Positions 8,726 to 17,729 of a DNA stretch of 64,000 bases are shown one piece after another. Both the position numbers and the translations under genes were made by a program. The DNA lies in the NCBI RefSeq assembly GCF_009649815.1, contig NZ_WJIC01000012.1, forward strand, positions 1 through 64,000. The letters are read 5' to 3'. This DNA comes from Nocardia sp. SYP-A9097. Its GTDB lineage: Bacteria; Actinomycetota; Actinomycetes; Mycobacteriales; Mycobacteriaceae. Numbering within the stretch: the stretch's first letter is position 1; each line of letters opens with the position of its first letter. Below the pieces are notes generated by a model, which searched no databases, was not told the origin of the DNA, and saw nothing but the letters and a program-made list of their open reading frames with translations.

Positions 8726-9966
8726 CGTCCTCCTCCGGGCAGCATCACGTCGGTGAGGCTCTTGGGCGCGACGTCCGCCGGAGTACCGACACCCTGGCCC
8801 GCCAAATCCGGTGTGCTGTAGGTGAGCTGGTTGGGGAAGGCGTTCTGCTGGGTCGCCGGGTTGAGCAGCAACGGGGGGTAGTTCATGATCAACGAATTCA
8901 GCACCGGCCCCAGATACTGCTTGCACAGCGCCTCACTCTTGTCCGAATCCTTCTCGCCGACGGATCCGGCGATACCACACAGGAATTGGACCGGGTTGGC
9001 GAAGTTGGGCGCCGAGACCGCACCGGTGATCGTGCCCTGCGCCGGCTTGTAGAGCTGGTAGAAGTTCACCAGCGCGGTCGGACCGGAGTGCATGATCTTC
9101 TCCAGGTCGCCCTTCTTGTCGGCGAGCACCTGGGTGGCATCGCCCAGCCGCTGGATGCCTTCGGTGAGCGCACCACCGCGTTCATCCAGGAAGCGCTTGA
9201 CATCGGTGACCGCAATATCGAGATTGTCCAGTCCCGCACCGAGATCGGTGGAGACGCCGGACAGCACCGACGACACCGAGGCGAGCCGGCCTTCGAACTG
9301 GACGATCTGATCATTCGACTTGGACAGCACATCCACGAGCTGCTGCAGATTGCGAATGGTGCCGAACAGATCGGTCCGGCCGTCCGACAGCGTATTCAGC
9401 GTGCTGGACAGCTCTTTGAGCGTGTCCCGGAACGCCTGTGCGTTGCCATTGCCGAGGTTCGCGGCGGCGGTGTCGATGACCCGGCCGAACGAACCCTGCT
9501 TATCCTCACCCACCGGTCCGAGTGCAACGGACAGCTTGGTCAGTTCGGTCTTGATATCGTCCCACTCCACCGGAACGGCGGTGTGCTCGATCGGAATCGA
9601 CGCTCCGTCAGCCATTTTCGCGCCGCCGGTGTAGGCGGGCGCGAGCTGGATGAACCGTGCCGAGACCAGCGACGGCGAGACGATCACCGCGGCCGCGTCG
9701 GCGGGAATATCGATGCCGCGGTCGACCGTGATCTTGGCGGTCACCCGGTCCTTGCCCGGCTCGATCGAGTCGATCTTGCCGACCTTCACACCGAGCACCC
9801 GGACCTCGTCGCCCACGTAGAGCCCATTGGTCGAGGGGAAGTAAGCGGTGATGTGCTTCTTGCCGATATCGGCGACCAGCCCGTAGACCAGCCACCCGAC
9901 CACGGCGACCACCAGACCGGCAGCGACGAACCGCGTCCACCGCGGCAGTTTGCGAATCGCGTTCAC
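8722..9966 (-). CDS. mce4D: Mce4D, subunit of sterol importer
   Basis: 414 residues. Membrane anchor at about 13-33, Mce domain with STNGLYVGDEVRVLGVKVGK, then the needle-forming helical domain and a Pro/Gln-containing C-terminus. The ATG overlaps the mce4C stop and its own stop overlaps mce4E, continuing the chain of ATGA couplings. It acts in the extracytoplasmic substrate tunnel of Mce4. Confidence 0.93.
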   Translation of the reverse strand: MNAIRKLPRWTRFVAAGLVVAVVGWLVYGLVADIGKKHITAYFPSTNGLYVGDEVRVLGVKVGKIDSIEPGKDRVTAKITVDRGIDIPADAAAVIVSPSLVSARFIQLAPAYTGGAKMADGASIPIEHTAVPVEWDDIKTELTKLSVALGPVGEDKQGSFGRVIDTAAANLGNGNAQAFRDTLKELSSTLNTLSDGRTDLFGTIRNLQQLVDVLSKSNDQIVQFEGRLASVSSVLSGVSTDLGAGLDNLDIAVTDVKRFLDERGGALTEGIQRLGDATQVLADKKGDLEKIMHSGPTALVNFYQLYKPAQGTITGAVSAPNFANPVQFLCGIAGSVGEKDSDKSEALCKQYLGPVLNSLIMNYPPLLLNPATQQNAFPNQLTYSTPDLAGQGVGTPADVAPKSLTDVMLPGGGR

Positions 9967-11024
9967 TTCGGCGGCTCCTTGGGTGTGGGCACGATGGAGA
10001 TGCCCCCGTCGAGGTAGCTCTGCAAGGACTCCGGCAGGTGCTCGGGCCAGACCATGGCGTCGATCAGCGCCCGAATGGGCTTGCTCTCACCATTGGCGAC
10101 CATCGATTGGAAGTACGGGCCGGAGCCCACCTGCTCGCCGAGCGCGGCCTCGAACGGACCGATATTGTCCAGCGCCTTGCCGATCTGATCCTTGTTCTTC
10201 TGCAGCAGCGCGAGCACCGAATTCAGTCGGTCCAGCGTCGGCTTCAGCTGCGCCTCATTGTCATTGACGAAGCCGGAGAGCTGCTGCGCCAGACCGTTGA
10301 TGTAGACGATCAATTGGCTTATCGCGGCGCGCCGGTCGTTGAGTTCGCCCAGCAGGCTGTTGCCGTCGAGCAGCAGCGTATTGAGCTGTCCCGCACGGTC
10401 TCCGAGCACCTTGGTGACGCCCTGAGCGTGCGACAGCAGTTCGGTCAATGCCTTGTCGCGCGCGTTCAGGCTGCGCGACAGTGCCGTCACCCCGTCGAGC
10501 GCGGAGCGCAGCGGGGCCGGGGTATCGGCGAAAGCGTCCGACAGCGTATCGAGGGTCTTGTTGACCTGATCGGTGTCGAGCCCCTTCACCGTCGTCGCCA
10601 GATCACTGAGCGCGTCATTGAGCGAGTACGGAGAGGTGGTGCGCTCCAACGGAATCGGATCGGCAGCACGAATGGCACCATCACCCGCCGGGGTCACCTC
10701 GAGCGATTTGCGGCCCAACATCGTATTGGTCTTGATGGCGGCGGAGGTCTTGCCGCCCAACACGATCGACTCGTCGAGCGTGAAATGCACCTTGACCTTC
10801 GCGCCGTCCAGCTCGACCTTGTCGACCCGGCCCGACCGCACACCCGCGACCTGTACCGGATCTCCCGGAAGCAGCCCGCCCGCATCGGAGAAGAAGGCGT
10901 TGTAGTCCGCGCCGGATCGAATGAACGGCAGGCGGTCGAATTGTATGGCGGTGAGGCAGACCGCCACCGCGAGCACGATGCCGACCGCGCCGATATTCAG
11001 TAGTGGAGAACGTTGTTGATCCAT
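9963..11024 (-). CDS. mce4C: Mce4C, subunit of sterol importer
   Basis: 353 residues from ATG 11022-11024, which shares one base with the mce4B stop; the upstream in-frame ATG lies inside mce4B and is less likely. N-terminal anchor (about 8-27), Mce domain (DAGGLLPGDPVQVAGVRSGRV) and a long coiled helical region. Third of the six Mce tunnel subunits. Confidence 0.92.
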   Translation of the reverse strand: MDQQRSPLLNIGAVGIVLAVAVCLTAIQFDRLPFIRSGADYNAFFSDAGGLLPGDPVQVAGVRSGRVDKVELDGAKVKVHFTLDESIVLGGKTSAAIKTNTMLGRKSLEVTPAGDGAIRAADPIPLERTTSPYSLNDALSDLATTVKGLDTDQVNKTLDTLSDAFADTPAPLRSALDGVTALSRSLNARDKALTELLSHAQGVTKVLGDRAGQLNTLLLDGNSLLGELNDRRAAISQLIVYINGLAQQLSGFVNDNEAQLKPTLDRLNSVLALLQKNKDQIGKALDNIGPFEAALGEQVGSGPYFQSMVANGESKPIRALIDAMVWPEHLPESLQSYLDGGISIVPTPKEPPK

Positions 11025-12052
11025 CAGCCGGCACACCTTCCGGTGGTCTGCATACCGGGCATCTTGATGAGCTGCGTGCCACCGTCCGGCGCATCGGTGA
11101 GGAAGTTCGCACCGCAGATGTACATATTCAGGAACGAACCGTAGGAACCGATCCGAATCAGCTTCTTATAGGTGTCCGGCAGCAGGTTCATGACGTACTG
11201 CAGCTGATCCTGCTGATCGTCGAGGTTCGCCGACAGGCGCCCCAACTCGGTCACATTCGATTTCAGATCCGGACGCACCACCTGCAGCAGGTTGGTGAGA
11301 TCGCCTGTCGCACCGGCCAATCGGGGCAGCGCGTCACCGATCGGATCCTTGTCCGCGGCCAAACCGCTGACCAGACGCTGCAATTCGTTCAGCGTGGTGC
11401 CGAAGTCCTGATCCTTGGCGTCGATGGTGGCCAGCACCGTCTCGAGATTCTCGATCACACTGCCGATCAGGGCATCCCGGTCCGCGAGCGTCTTGGTGAA
11501 CGAACCACCGCTGTTGAGCAGCGACACCAGCGTTCCACCCTGGCCTTGGAACACCTGCAACAGCGCACCTGTCAGATCGTTCACCTGCTGCGGATTCAGA
11601 CCGCGCAGCAGCGGTTTGAATCCGCCGAGCAGCATGTCCAGATCCAGTGCGGGCTTGGTGTGCTCGACACCGATGGTCGAGCCCTTGCGCAGCGGCTGCG
11701 CCGTGCCCGGTCCTTCCATCAGTTCCAGATAGCGGTCACCGACGAGGTTTTCGTAGCGAATGGCCGCTTGGGTACCCGAATACACGTGGTACTCGTTGTC
11801 GATATCGAAGTCGACATGCGCCAGATGATCTTTGCCGACGGTCACCCGCGACACCGAGCCCACCGGCACACCGGCGATTCGTACCTTCGCACCCGGCAGC
11901 ACCCCCGACGAACTGGTGAAGATCGCGTGGTAACCGGTCGAGCGCGAGAAACGCATCTGGCTGAAGATCACCCCCAGCCCTGCCAGGATCAGCACCATGA
12001 CCAGGGTGAAGATCCCCAGTTTCACGGTGGTCGCTTGCGGTTTGATGCTCAT
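11024..12052 (-). CDS. mce4B: Mce4B, subunit of sterol importer
   Basis: 342 residues from ATG 12050-12052, overlapping the mce4A stop (ATGA); the frame extending to 12136 is rejected. Membrane anchor at about 11-31, Mce domain (SSGVLPGAKVRIAGVPVGSV), helical domain, and Cys residues near the C-terminus (CGANF, GRCAG) that could form a disulfide outside the cell. Confidence 0.92.
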   Translation of the reverse strand: MSIKPQATTVKLGIFTLVMVLILAGLGVIFSQMRFSRSTGYHAIFTSSSGVLPGAKVRIAGVPVGSVSRVTVGKDHLAHVDFDIDNEYHVYSGTQAAIRYENLVGDRYLELMEGPGTAQPLRKGSTIGVEHTKPALDLDMLLGGFKPLLRGLNPQQVNDLTGALLQVFQGQGGTLVSLLNSGGSFTKTLADRDALIGSVIENLETVLATIDAKDQDFGTTLNELQRLVSGLAADKDPIGDALPRLAGATGDLTNLLQVVRPDLKSNVTELGRLSANLDDQQDQLQYVMNLLPDTYKKLIRIGSYGSFLNMYICGANFLTDAPDGGTQLIKMPGMQTTGRCAG

Positions 12053-13296
12053 GGGTTGGGCACCCCCGGAAGTCCTGCGAACAGAAGCTGGAACACCTTG
12101 GGGCCGTTGAGATGCGTGGATGTCGGCGGCGCCCACACCTCGCCCTCGGTGGTATCGGTGACCAGGTAGTTGGAGTGGCTGTTCGGCACGCGATCGAGAA
12201 TGTTCTCGCAGTGCGGGCCACCGGTGGCGTTCACCTTCGGCAGATCCTTCGGGTACTCGTACGGGGTGCCGCCGGGCATGAAGCTCGCATTCAGCGACAC
12301 GTACGGGCCGTCACCACCGAAAATGCGGTTACCGACGTCGAGATTGTCGGACGCGCCGACCACCAGGCAGTACAGCGCCGAGCGATACTCGTGTAGCAGA
12401 TCGGTGGTGGGGCGCAACAGGTTCAGCGAATCGATCAGCGGCTGCTCGTTCTGGCCCAGCACATCGCCGGTGGTGTTCGCCAGACCCATGAGGTTCAGCA
12501 GCACCGCGTCGAAGTTGCCTTTCTCGTCGACCAGGCTCTTACCCGTCACCGCCACATTGCCGGTGGTGCGCAACAGATCCGGCGCGGCATCGGCGTACAG
12601 ATTGGTGACACCGATCGAGGTCGCCATATCGCGCTGCAGATCGGGCAGGCTCGGGTTGAGCTCCTTCAAGACACCGTCGCTGTCGACCAGCAACTGCCCC
12701 AGCTTGTCGCCACGTCCTTGCAGGGCGGTGCCCAGCGCGGTCAGCGTCGCGTTCAGCTTCTCGGGTGCGACCTTGCCCAGCACATCATTGAGGTGCTGGA
12801 AGAGTGTATTGAATTCCACGGTGACAGCTCCGGCGTGCACGGTGGCACCCGGGCGCAGCGATTCGCTCGAAGGCTGTTGCGGCTCTTCGAAATTGATGTA
12901 CTTGGCGCCGAACACCGTGGTGGATCGAATGTCCACCAGCGCGTTCGCGGGCACCATCTTCAATTTGTCCGGATCAATGGCGAGTTCGATATTCGCGCCG
13001 TCCGCGGTATCGGTAATACCGGTGACATGACCGATCTCCACGCCGCGGATCTTCACCTTGGCATCTTTGTCGAGCACCAGGCCGCTGCGCGGAGCCGCAA
13101 TATTCACCTTCGCGGTGTCGGTGAAACCGCCAGCGAAGCTGATCAGGCAGATCACGACCACGGCCACAAGGCTCAGCACGAGTCCGGCCCCGCACAGGCG
13201 GATGACCCAGCCCTGTTCGAGATACCGCTCGGCTTTTGGTTTCTGGGCGGCGGGCGAGCCGATCGGGCCCGTCACCACCTCACGTGTTTGCGCCAT
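12049..13296 (-). CDS. mce4A: Mce4A, subunit of sterol importer
   Basis: 415 residues from ATG 13294-13296, 7 bp after the yrbE4B stop. A cytoplasmic N-terminus is followed by a membrane helix (about 30-55), the Mce domain (RSGLVLDKDAKVKIRGVEIG), and a longer C-terminal domain. First and usually best-conserved Mce subunit of the operon; in mycobacteria Mce4A is needed for cholesterol uptake. A frame extension to 13347 lies within yrbE4B and is unlikely. Confidence 0.92.
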   Translation of the reverse strand: MAQTREVVTGPIGSPAAQKPKAERYLEQGWVIRLCGAGLVLSLVAVVVICLISFAGGFTDTAKVNIAAPRSGLVLDKDAKVKIRGVEIGHVTGITDTADGANIELAIDPDKLKMVPANALVDIRSTTVFGAKYINFEEPQQPSSESLRPGATVHAGAVTVEFNTLFQHLNDVLGKVAPEKLNATLTALGTALQGRGDKLGQLLVDSDGVLKELNPSLPDLQRDMATSIGVTNLYADAAPDLLRTTGNVAVTGKSLVDEKGNFDAVLLNLMGLANTTGDVLGQNEQPLIDSLNLLRPTTDLLHEYRSALYCLVVGASDNLDVGNRIFGGDGPYVSLNASFMPGGTPYEYPKDLPKVNATGGPHCENILDRVPNSHSNYLVTDTTEGEVWAPPTSTHLNGPKVFQLLFAGLPGVPNP

Positions 13297-13303
13297 GTCC
13301 GCC

Positions 13304-14155
13304 CTACCCGGAGAGATGGAAGTTGCCGGTGGTGCCGTAAATGGCAAGGGAGATCAGCAGTGTCACCATAACCACCGCAATCAGTGATGCCCGCACCGCG
13401 TTACCGACCGCGACACCGACACCGACCGGACCACCTGCGGCGTGATAGCCGTAGTAGGTGTGGATCAGCATGACGGCCATGGCCATGAAGATCGCCTGCG
13501 CGAACGACCAGAGAATGTCGCTGGGGATCAGGAAGGTCGAGAAGTAGTGGTCGTACACACCGGCCGACTGCCCGTAGATCACCACCGTCGCAAAACGGCT
13601 CGCGATGAACGAGGCGACGACCGCGAGCGAGTACAGCGGAATGATCGCGACGATCCCCGCGAGAATCCGGGTACCCACCAGGAAGGGCACCGGCCGGATG
13701 GCCATCACCTCCAGGGCGTCGATCTCCTCCGAAACTCGCATGGCTCCCAATTGTGCGGTGGTACCCGCGCCCAGCGTCGCCGCCAAGCCGATACCCGAGA
13801 TCACCGGTGCCGCAATACGCACATTGATGAAGGCGGAGAAGAAGCCGGTCAGGGCCTCGACGCCAATATTGCCGAGGGAGTTGAAGCCCTGCACGGCAAT
13901 GGTGAAGCCGGCGGACAGGGTGAGGAATCCGACGATCACGACGGTACCGCCGATCACAGCCAAAGCTCCCGTACCCATCGAGATCTCGGCGATGAGGCGG
14001 ATGGTTTCGGTGCGGTAGTGAATGAGCGCCTTCGGGACCGACCCGATGGACCGCCCGTAGAACACCGCGTGCTTACCGATGGAATCGAGACCCTCGGTAA
14101 AGCGCCGAAAGCGTTTGGCCACCTTCGGAAAACGAGATTGGATCACGAACGCCAT
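13304..14155 (-). CDS. yrbE4B: YrbE4B, MlaE-type permease
   Basis: 283 residues with about six hydrophobic helices and the MlaE/YrbE signature stretch around residues 150-180 (GAMRVSEEIDALEVM). YrbE4A/B form the inner-membrane permease pair on which the Mce4 tunnel sits; the ATPase MceG that powers them is not encoded here. It is separated from yrbE4A by 4 bp and is clearly in the same operon. Confidence 0.94.
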   Translation of the reverse strand: MAFVIQSRFPKVAKRFRRFTEGLDSIGKHAVFYGRSIGSVPKALIHYRTETIRLIAEISMGTGALAVIGGTVVIVGFLTLSAGFTIAVQGFNSLGNIGVEALTGFFSAFINVRIAAPVISGIGLAATLGAGTTAQLGAMRVSEEIDALEVMAIRPVPFLVGTRILAGIVAIIPLYSLAVVASFIASRFATVVIYGQSAGVYDHYFSTFLIPSDILWSFAQAIFMAMAVMLIHTYYGYHAAGGPVGVGVAVGNAVRASLIAVVMVTLLISLAIYGTTGNFHLSG

Positions 14156-14159
14156 CAGA

Positions 14160-14924
14160 TCACCGCGCCGTGAACTTGATACCGGCGGCGGTTACGACCA
14201 CGTTGATAACGAACAACGCCATGAAGGCGAAGACGACGGTCTGGTTCACGGCATCGCCGACACTCTTGGGTCCACCCTTGACGTTCAAGCCCAGATAGCA
14301 GGCGACCAGTCCGGCGACAAGGCCGAACAGGGCGGCCTTGATTTCGGAGAGGACGAGCTCCGGGAGGTGGGTCAGCAGGGTCAGGCCGTTCACAAACGCG
14401 CCCGGGTTCGCACCCTGCAGGTAGACCGAGAAGAGGAAGCCACCCAGGATGCCGATGGTGGAGACCAGGCCGTTGAGCAGGAAGGCCACGAACATCGACG
14501 CGAGCACACGCGGGACGACCAGACGCTGGATCGGGTCGATACCGAGCACCTTCATCGCGTCGATCTCTTCGCGTATGGTGCGCGCGCCGAGGTCCGCACA
14601 GATGGCGGTGGCACCGGCACCGGCCACGATGAGCACGGTGCACATGGGGCCGACCTGGGTGATGGTGCCGAACGCCGCGCCGGCGCCGGAGAGATCCGCG
14701 GCGCCGATCTCGCGGAGCAGAATATTGAGGGTAAAGCTGACCAACACGGTGAACGGAATTGCCACCAATAGGGTCGGGATGATGGAAACCCTGGCGATGA
14801 ACCAGGACTGATCGATGAATTCCCGTCGTTGAAACGGTGGCCGCACCATGGCTCGGGCGACAGCGCCGGCGAGTTCGAAGAACCCTCCGACCGCCCGTAA
14901 CGGTACGGCGAGGACATCATTCAT
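14160..14924 (-). CDS. yrbE4A: YrbE4A, MlaE-type permease
   Basis: 254 residues, first gene of the mce4 operon. It has five to six hydrophobic helices and the MlaE signature (ADLGARTIREEIDAMKVLG) around 125-145. It pairs with YrbE4B. The operon promoter must lie in the interval with an exact KstR box 75 bp upstream of the ATG, so sterol-responsive derepression by KstR is expected (inference from the known KstR motif). Confidence 0.94.
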   Translation of the reverse strand: MNDVLAVPLRAVGGFFELAGAVARAMVRPPFQRREFIDQSWFIARVSIIPTLLVAIPFTVLVSFTLNILLREIGAADLSGAGAAFGTITQVGPMCTVLIVAGAGATAICADLGARTIREEIDAMKVLGIDPIQRLVVPRVLASMFVAFLLNGLVSTIGILGGFLFSVYLQGANPGAFVNGLTLLTHLPELVLSEIKAALFGLVAGLVACYLGLNVKGGPKSVGDAVNQTVVFAFMALFVINVVVTAAGIKFTAR

Positions 14925-14998
14925 TCCCGCGATTCCTCCTGCCCCTGCCTAGCTATAGCTTCCGAGATCTGAATGTGATCTCGGTCCCGTCCGAAGAT

Positions 14999-15012
14999 TA
15001 GAACACGTTCCA
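14999..15012. promoter_or_regulatory. KstR operator upstream of mce4
   Basis: TAGAACACGTTCCA matches TnnAACnnGTTnnA exactly, 75 bp upstream of yrbE4A. A second AACnnGTT core with poorer flanks lies near 15080. The remainder of 14925-15187 holds no gene that I can see. Confidence 0.88.
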
Positions 15013-15187
15013 GTAGGGCTTCGGAAGGTTTCGACGGTTTTGAACTGGGCTTCTTTCTGAACTGTTGTCCAGTTTCAGGAACATGTTCACCCCAGGTCTA
15101 CCATCATGAACGTGGAACCTTTGTGAGGCGCCACACAGAGTTGATTCCCATTCCTACCAACGATTGATCGCATGATCAACCTGGAAA

Positions 15188-15205
15188 CGGGGGTGAAAAC
15201 CCCCG
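15188..15205. terminator. Small GC stem-loop after hsd4A
   Basis: CGGGGG-TGAAAA-CCCCCG, 22 bp past the hsd4A stop; a likely terminator between hsd4A and the mce4 promoter. Confidence 0.55.
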
Positions 15206-15226
15206 CTACCGGCATATAAGGGTCGG

Positions 15227-16126
15227 CTAACCGAGATCCATCAGCGCGGACGCCGAGAACGTGGCACCCGCCGGACGCTCGGCGAAATATTCGCCGAGCG
15301 TGTCGGCCAGACCCTCACGGGTCCATTCACCTTCGGCATCGAAGCGCTGCTCGACAATCGGGGCCGCCATGAGCGCGACCATCGGGCCGTAGACGACGAA
15401 GAGCTGGCCACTGATGGCAGCCGCGGCCGGGGAGGCCAGGTAGGCGACCAGGCGCGCCACATGATCGGGCGAAAGCGGATCCGGACCCTCTTCGGGAGCG
15501 GCGGAGAAAACAGCCTCGGTCATAGAGGTACGCGCACGCGGCGCGATCGCATTGGCGCGCACACCGAAATTGGCCAGCGCGCGCGAGGCCGACAGTGTCA
15601 GCGCGGTGATACCCGCTTTGGCCGCACCGTAATTCGCCTGTCCGGCGGGGCCGAGCAGACCGGCCTCGGAGGAGGTGTTGATGATGCTGCCGTAGACCGG
15701 CGCACCCGCCGCCTTGGACTTGGCCCGCCAGTACGCACCGGCATTACGGGTCAATAGGAAATGCCCGCGCAGATGCACGGCGACGACCGCGTCGAAATCC
15801 GCGTCGGACATGTTGAACAACATCTTGTCCCGGGTGATACCGGCATTGTTGACCACGATGTCCAGGCCGCCGAAGGTCTCCTCGGCGGTACGGATAAGAG
15901 CGTCGGCGGTGGCCGATTCGGCAATACTGCCCGCCACGAATTCCGCCTTGGCACCGAGAGCGCGAATGTCGGCGAGGGTTGCGCTGACCGCGTCGTTCTC
16001 GGCAAGGTCGTTCACAATGACCGAAGCGCCGGCCCGGGCCAGCTCCAAGGCTTCGGCCCGGCCCAGCCCGGCACCCGCGCCGGTGACGATCGCCACTCGG
16101 CCGGTAAGACTCACATCAGTACTCAC
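15227..16126 (-). CDS. hsd4A: SDR, Hsd4A-like beta-hydroxyacyl-CoA / 17-beta-hydroxysteroid dehydrogenase
   Basis: 299 residues. Rossmann motif TGAGAGLG at 15-22, NNAGITRD, catalytic serine in NTSSEAG and YGAAK. The long C-terminal extension after the SDR core matches the 17-beta-HSD type 4 family. Its M. tuberculosis counterpart next to mce4 (Rv3502c) is linked to side-chain beta-oxidation of cholesterol. It starts 12 bp downstream of an exact KstR box, and the adjacent ferredoxin and fadE26/27 repeat the mycobacterial order. Function as a sterol side-chain 3-hydroxyacyl-CoA dehydrogenase is inferred from context. Confidence 0.87.
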   Translation of the reverse strand: MSTDVSLTGRVAIVTGAGAGLGRAEALELARAGASVIVNDLAENDAVSATLADIRALGAKAEFVAGSIAESATADALIRTAEETFGGLDIVVNNAGITRDKMLFNMSDADFDAVVAVHLRGHFLLTRNAGAYWRAKSKAAGAPVYGSIINTSSEAGLLGPAGQANYGAAKAGITALTLSASRALANFGVRANAIAPRARTSMTEAVFSAAPEEGPDPLSPDHVARLVAYLASPAAAAISGQLFVVYGPMVALMAAPIVEQRFDAEGEWTREGLADTLGEYFAERPAGATFSASALMDLG

Positions 16127-16137
16127 CGGGCCGACTC

Positions 16138-16151
16138 TAGAACGTGTTACA
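16138..16151. promoter_or_regulatory. KstR operator upstream of hsd4A
   Basis: TAGAACGTGTTACA, exact match to TnnAACnnGTTnnA, between the fdxD stop and the hsd4A start. Confidence 0.88.
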
Positions 16152-16171
16152 CCCAGCGAGCAAGGCTGGGG

Positions 16172-16360
16172 TCAGACCAGCTTCAAAGCCGCCTTGGGGC
16201 ACTGCGCCACCGCGGTCCGCACATCTTCCTCATCACCGGGAGCAACCTCTGCGCCGATGATGTGCAGAACATCGTCATCATCGAGTTCAAAGACGTCGGG
16301 GGCGATTCCGACACAGATTCCGTTCGCCTCGCACTGGTCGAGATCAACCGTGACCTTCAT
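16172..16360 (-). CDS. fdxD: Small 3Fe-4S ferredoxin (FdxD-like)
   Basis: 62 residues from ATG 16358-16360 with AAAGGAG 6 nt upstream, preferred over an upstream in-frame start. Cys10, Cys16 and Cys54 (CxxxxxC...CP) are the three-cysteine pattern of single 3Fe-4S ferredoxins that feed cytochrome P450s. Acidic surface segments (ELDDDD) fit docking to a P450 or reductase. It may supply electrons to Cyp125 or another steroid oxygenase. It is shared with fadE26 across a divergent promoter region carrying an exact KstR box. Confidence 0.9.
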   Translation of the reverse strand: MKVTVDLDQCEANGICVGIAPDVFELDDDDVLHIIGAEVAPGDEEDVRTAVAQCPKAALKLV

Positions 16361-16448
16361 AGCCAACTCCTTTGCCACAACAGTGCGCCGAGCCTAACAA
16401 GACCCGCCCCGCGCGGGGTAGGAAGTGCGGCCTTACACGCGACGATAC

Positions 16449-16462
16449 TGGAACATGTTTCA
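16449..16462. promoter_or_regulatory. KstR operator in the fdxD/fadE26 divergent promoter
   Basis: TGGAACATGTTTCA, exact match to TnnAACnnGTTnnA, 88 bp upstream of fdxD and 53 bp upstream of fadE26. Confidence 0.88.
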
Positions 16463-16515
16463 CCTGCTGTGCAATGATCGGCTGAACCCTGATAACGAAG
16501 GCTAGAGGTATCGCT

Positions 16516-17709
16516 ATGCGGATCGCATACACGCCGCAACAGGAACAGCTTCGTGCTGAGCTGCGTGAATATTTCGCCAAACTCATCACCCCGGAGCGCC
16601 GGGCAGCGCTGGCCGCCCAGACCGGCGAGTACGGCGAGGGCAATGTCTATCGCGAGTGTGTCGCCGAGATGGGACGCGACGGCTGGCTCGCCCTCGGCTG
16701 GCCCACGGAGTACGGCGGCCAGAACCGTCCAACCATGGATCAGCTGATCTTCACCGACGAGGCCGCCATCGCCGGTGCGCCGGTGCCGTTCCTGACGCTC
16801 AACTCGGTAGCGCCGACGATCATGCACTACGGCACCGAAGAGCAGAAGAAGTTCTTCCTGCCCAAAATCGCTTCGGGCGAGATCCATTTCGCGATCGGCT
16901 ACTCCGAACCCGGCGCCGGCACCGACCTCGCCTCGCTGCGCACCTCCGCGGTGCGGGACGGCGACGAGTGGATCATCAACGGCCAGAAGATGTGGACCTC
17001 CCTCATCGCCTACGCCGACTACGTCTGGCTCGCCACCCGCACCGACCCGACCGCCAAGAAGCACAAGGGCATCTCGATGTTCATCATGCCGACCAAGGCA
17101 GAGGGCTTCTCCTGGACGCCGGTGCACACCATGGCCGGCCCGGACACCGGCGCCACCTACTACCAGGACGTGCGCGTCAAGCACTCCGACATGGTCGGCC
17201 CGGAGAACGGCGGCTGGTCGCTGATCACCAATCAGCTCAACCACGAACGCGTCGCGCTGACCTCCGCCGCATCGCTCACCCTCGCGGTCGAGCAGGTCAC
17301 CGACTGGGCCCGGAACACCAAGAACTCCAACGGTTCCCGCGTCATCGACCAGGAGTGGGTGCAGATTCTGCTGGCCCGTGTGCACGCCAAGGTCGAGTAC
17401 CTGAAGCTGATGAACTGGGAGCTCGCCTCCGGTGCCGACGCCGGCGCCGGCGCCTCACCGCGCCCGTGGAACGCCTCCACCTGCAAGGTGTACGGCACCG
17501 AACTGGCCACCGAGGCGTACCGCGCCCTCATGGAGGTGCTCGGCCCGCAGGGTTACCTGCGCCAGGACTCCGCCGGTGCGCAGCTGCGCGGCCGGATGGA
17601 GCGCATGCACCGCTCCTGCCTGATCCTCACCTTCGGCGGCGGCACCAATGAGGTGCAGCGCGACATCATCGCCATGACCGCCCTCAAGCAGCCCGCTTCC
17701 GTGCGCTAA
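16516..17709 (+). CDS. fadE26: Acyl-CoA dehydrogenase FadE26 (ChsE4)
   Basis: 397 residues with the full acyl-CoA dehydrogenase fold: FAD/substrate motif YSEPGAGTDLASL near residue 133, WTSL after it, and a C-terminal FAD-binding FGGGTNEVQRDII. In mycobacteria FadE26 and FadE27 form an alpha2-beta2 enzyme (ChsE4-ChsE5) that introduces the 2,3-double bond into steroid-26-oyl-CoA and shorter side-chain thioesters. The paired gene follows 20 bp downstream. The start ATG lies 10 nt after a purine-rich GAAGGCTAGAGG site. Confidence 0.93.
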   Translation: MRIAYTPQQEQLRAELREYFAKLITPERRAALAAQTGEYGEGNVYRECVAEMGRDGWLALGWPTEYGGQNRPTMDQLIFTDEAAIAGAPVPFLTLNSVAPTIMHYGTEEQKKFFLPKIASGEIHFAIGYSEPGAGTDLASLRTSAVRDGDEWIINGQKMWTSLIAYADYVWLATRTDPTAKKHKGISMFIMPTKAEGFSWTPVHTMAGPDTGATYYQDVRVKHSDMVGPENGGWSLITNQLNHERVALTSAASLTLAVEQVTDWARNTKNSNGSRVIDQEWVQILLARVHAKVEYLKLMNWELASGADAGAGASPRPWNASTCKVYGTELATEAYRALMEVLGPQGYLRQDSAGAQLRGRMERMHRSCLILTFGGGTNEVQRDIIAMTALKQPASVR

Positions 17710-17729
17710 CCGAAATCAAGGTAACCATC

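Noticed and set aside
8726..8926. N-terminal extension of Mce4E
   Set aside because: It lies inside mce4D and would bury the lipoprotein signal; the ATGA overlap at 8725 defines the start.
15075..15092. Second KstR box upstream of mce4
   Set aside because: The AAC-AT-GTT core is present, but both outer bases mismatch the motif, so it is not listed as a site.
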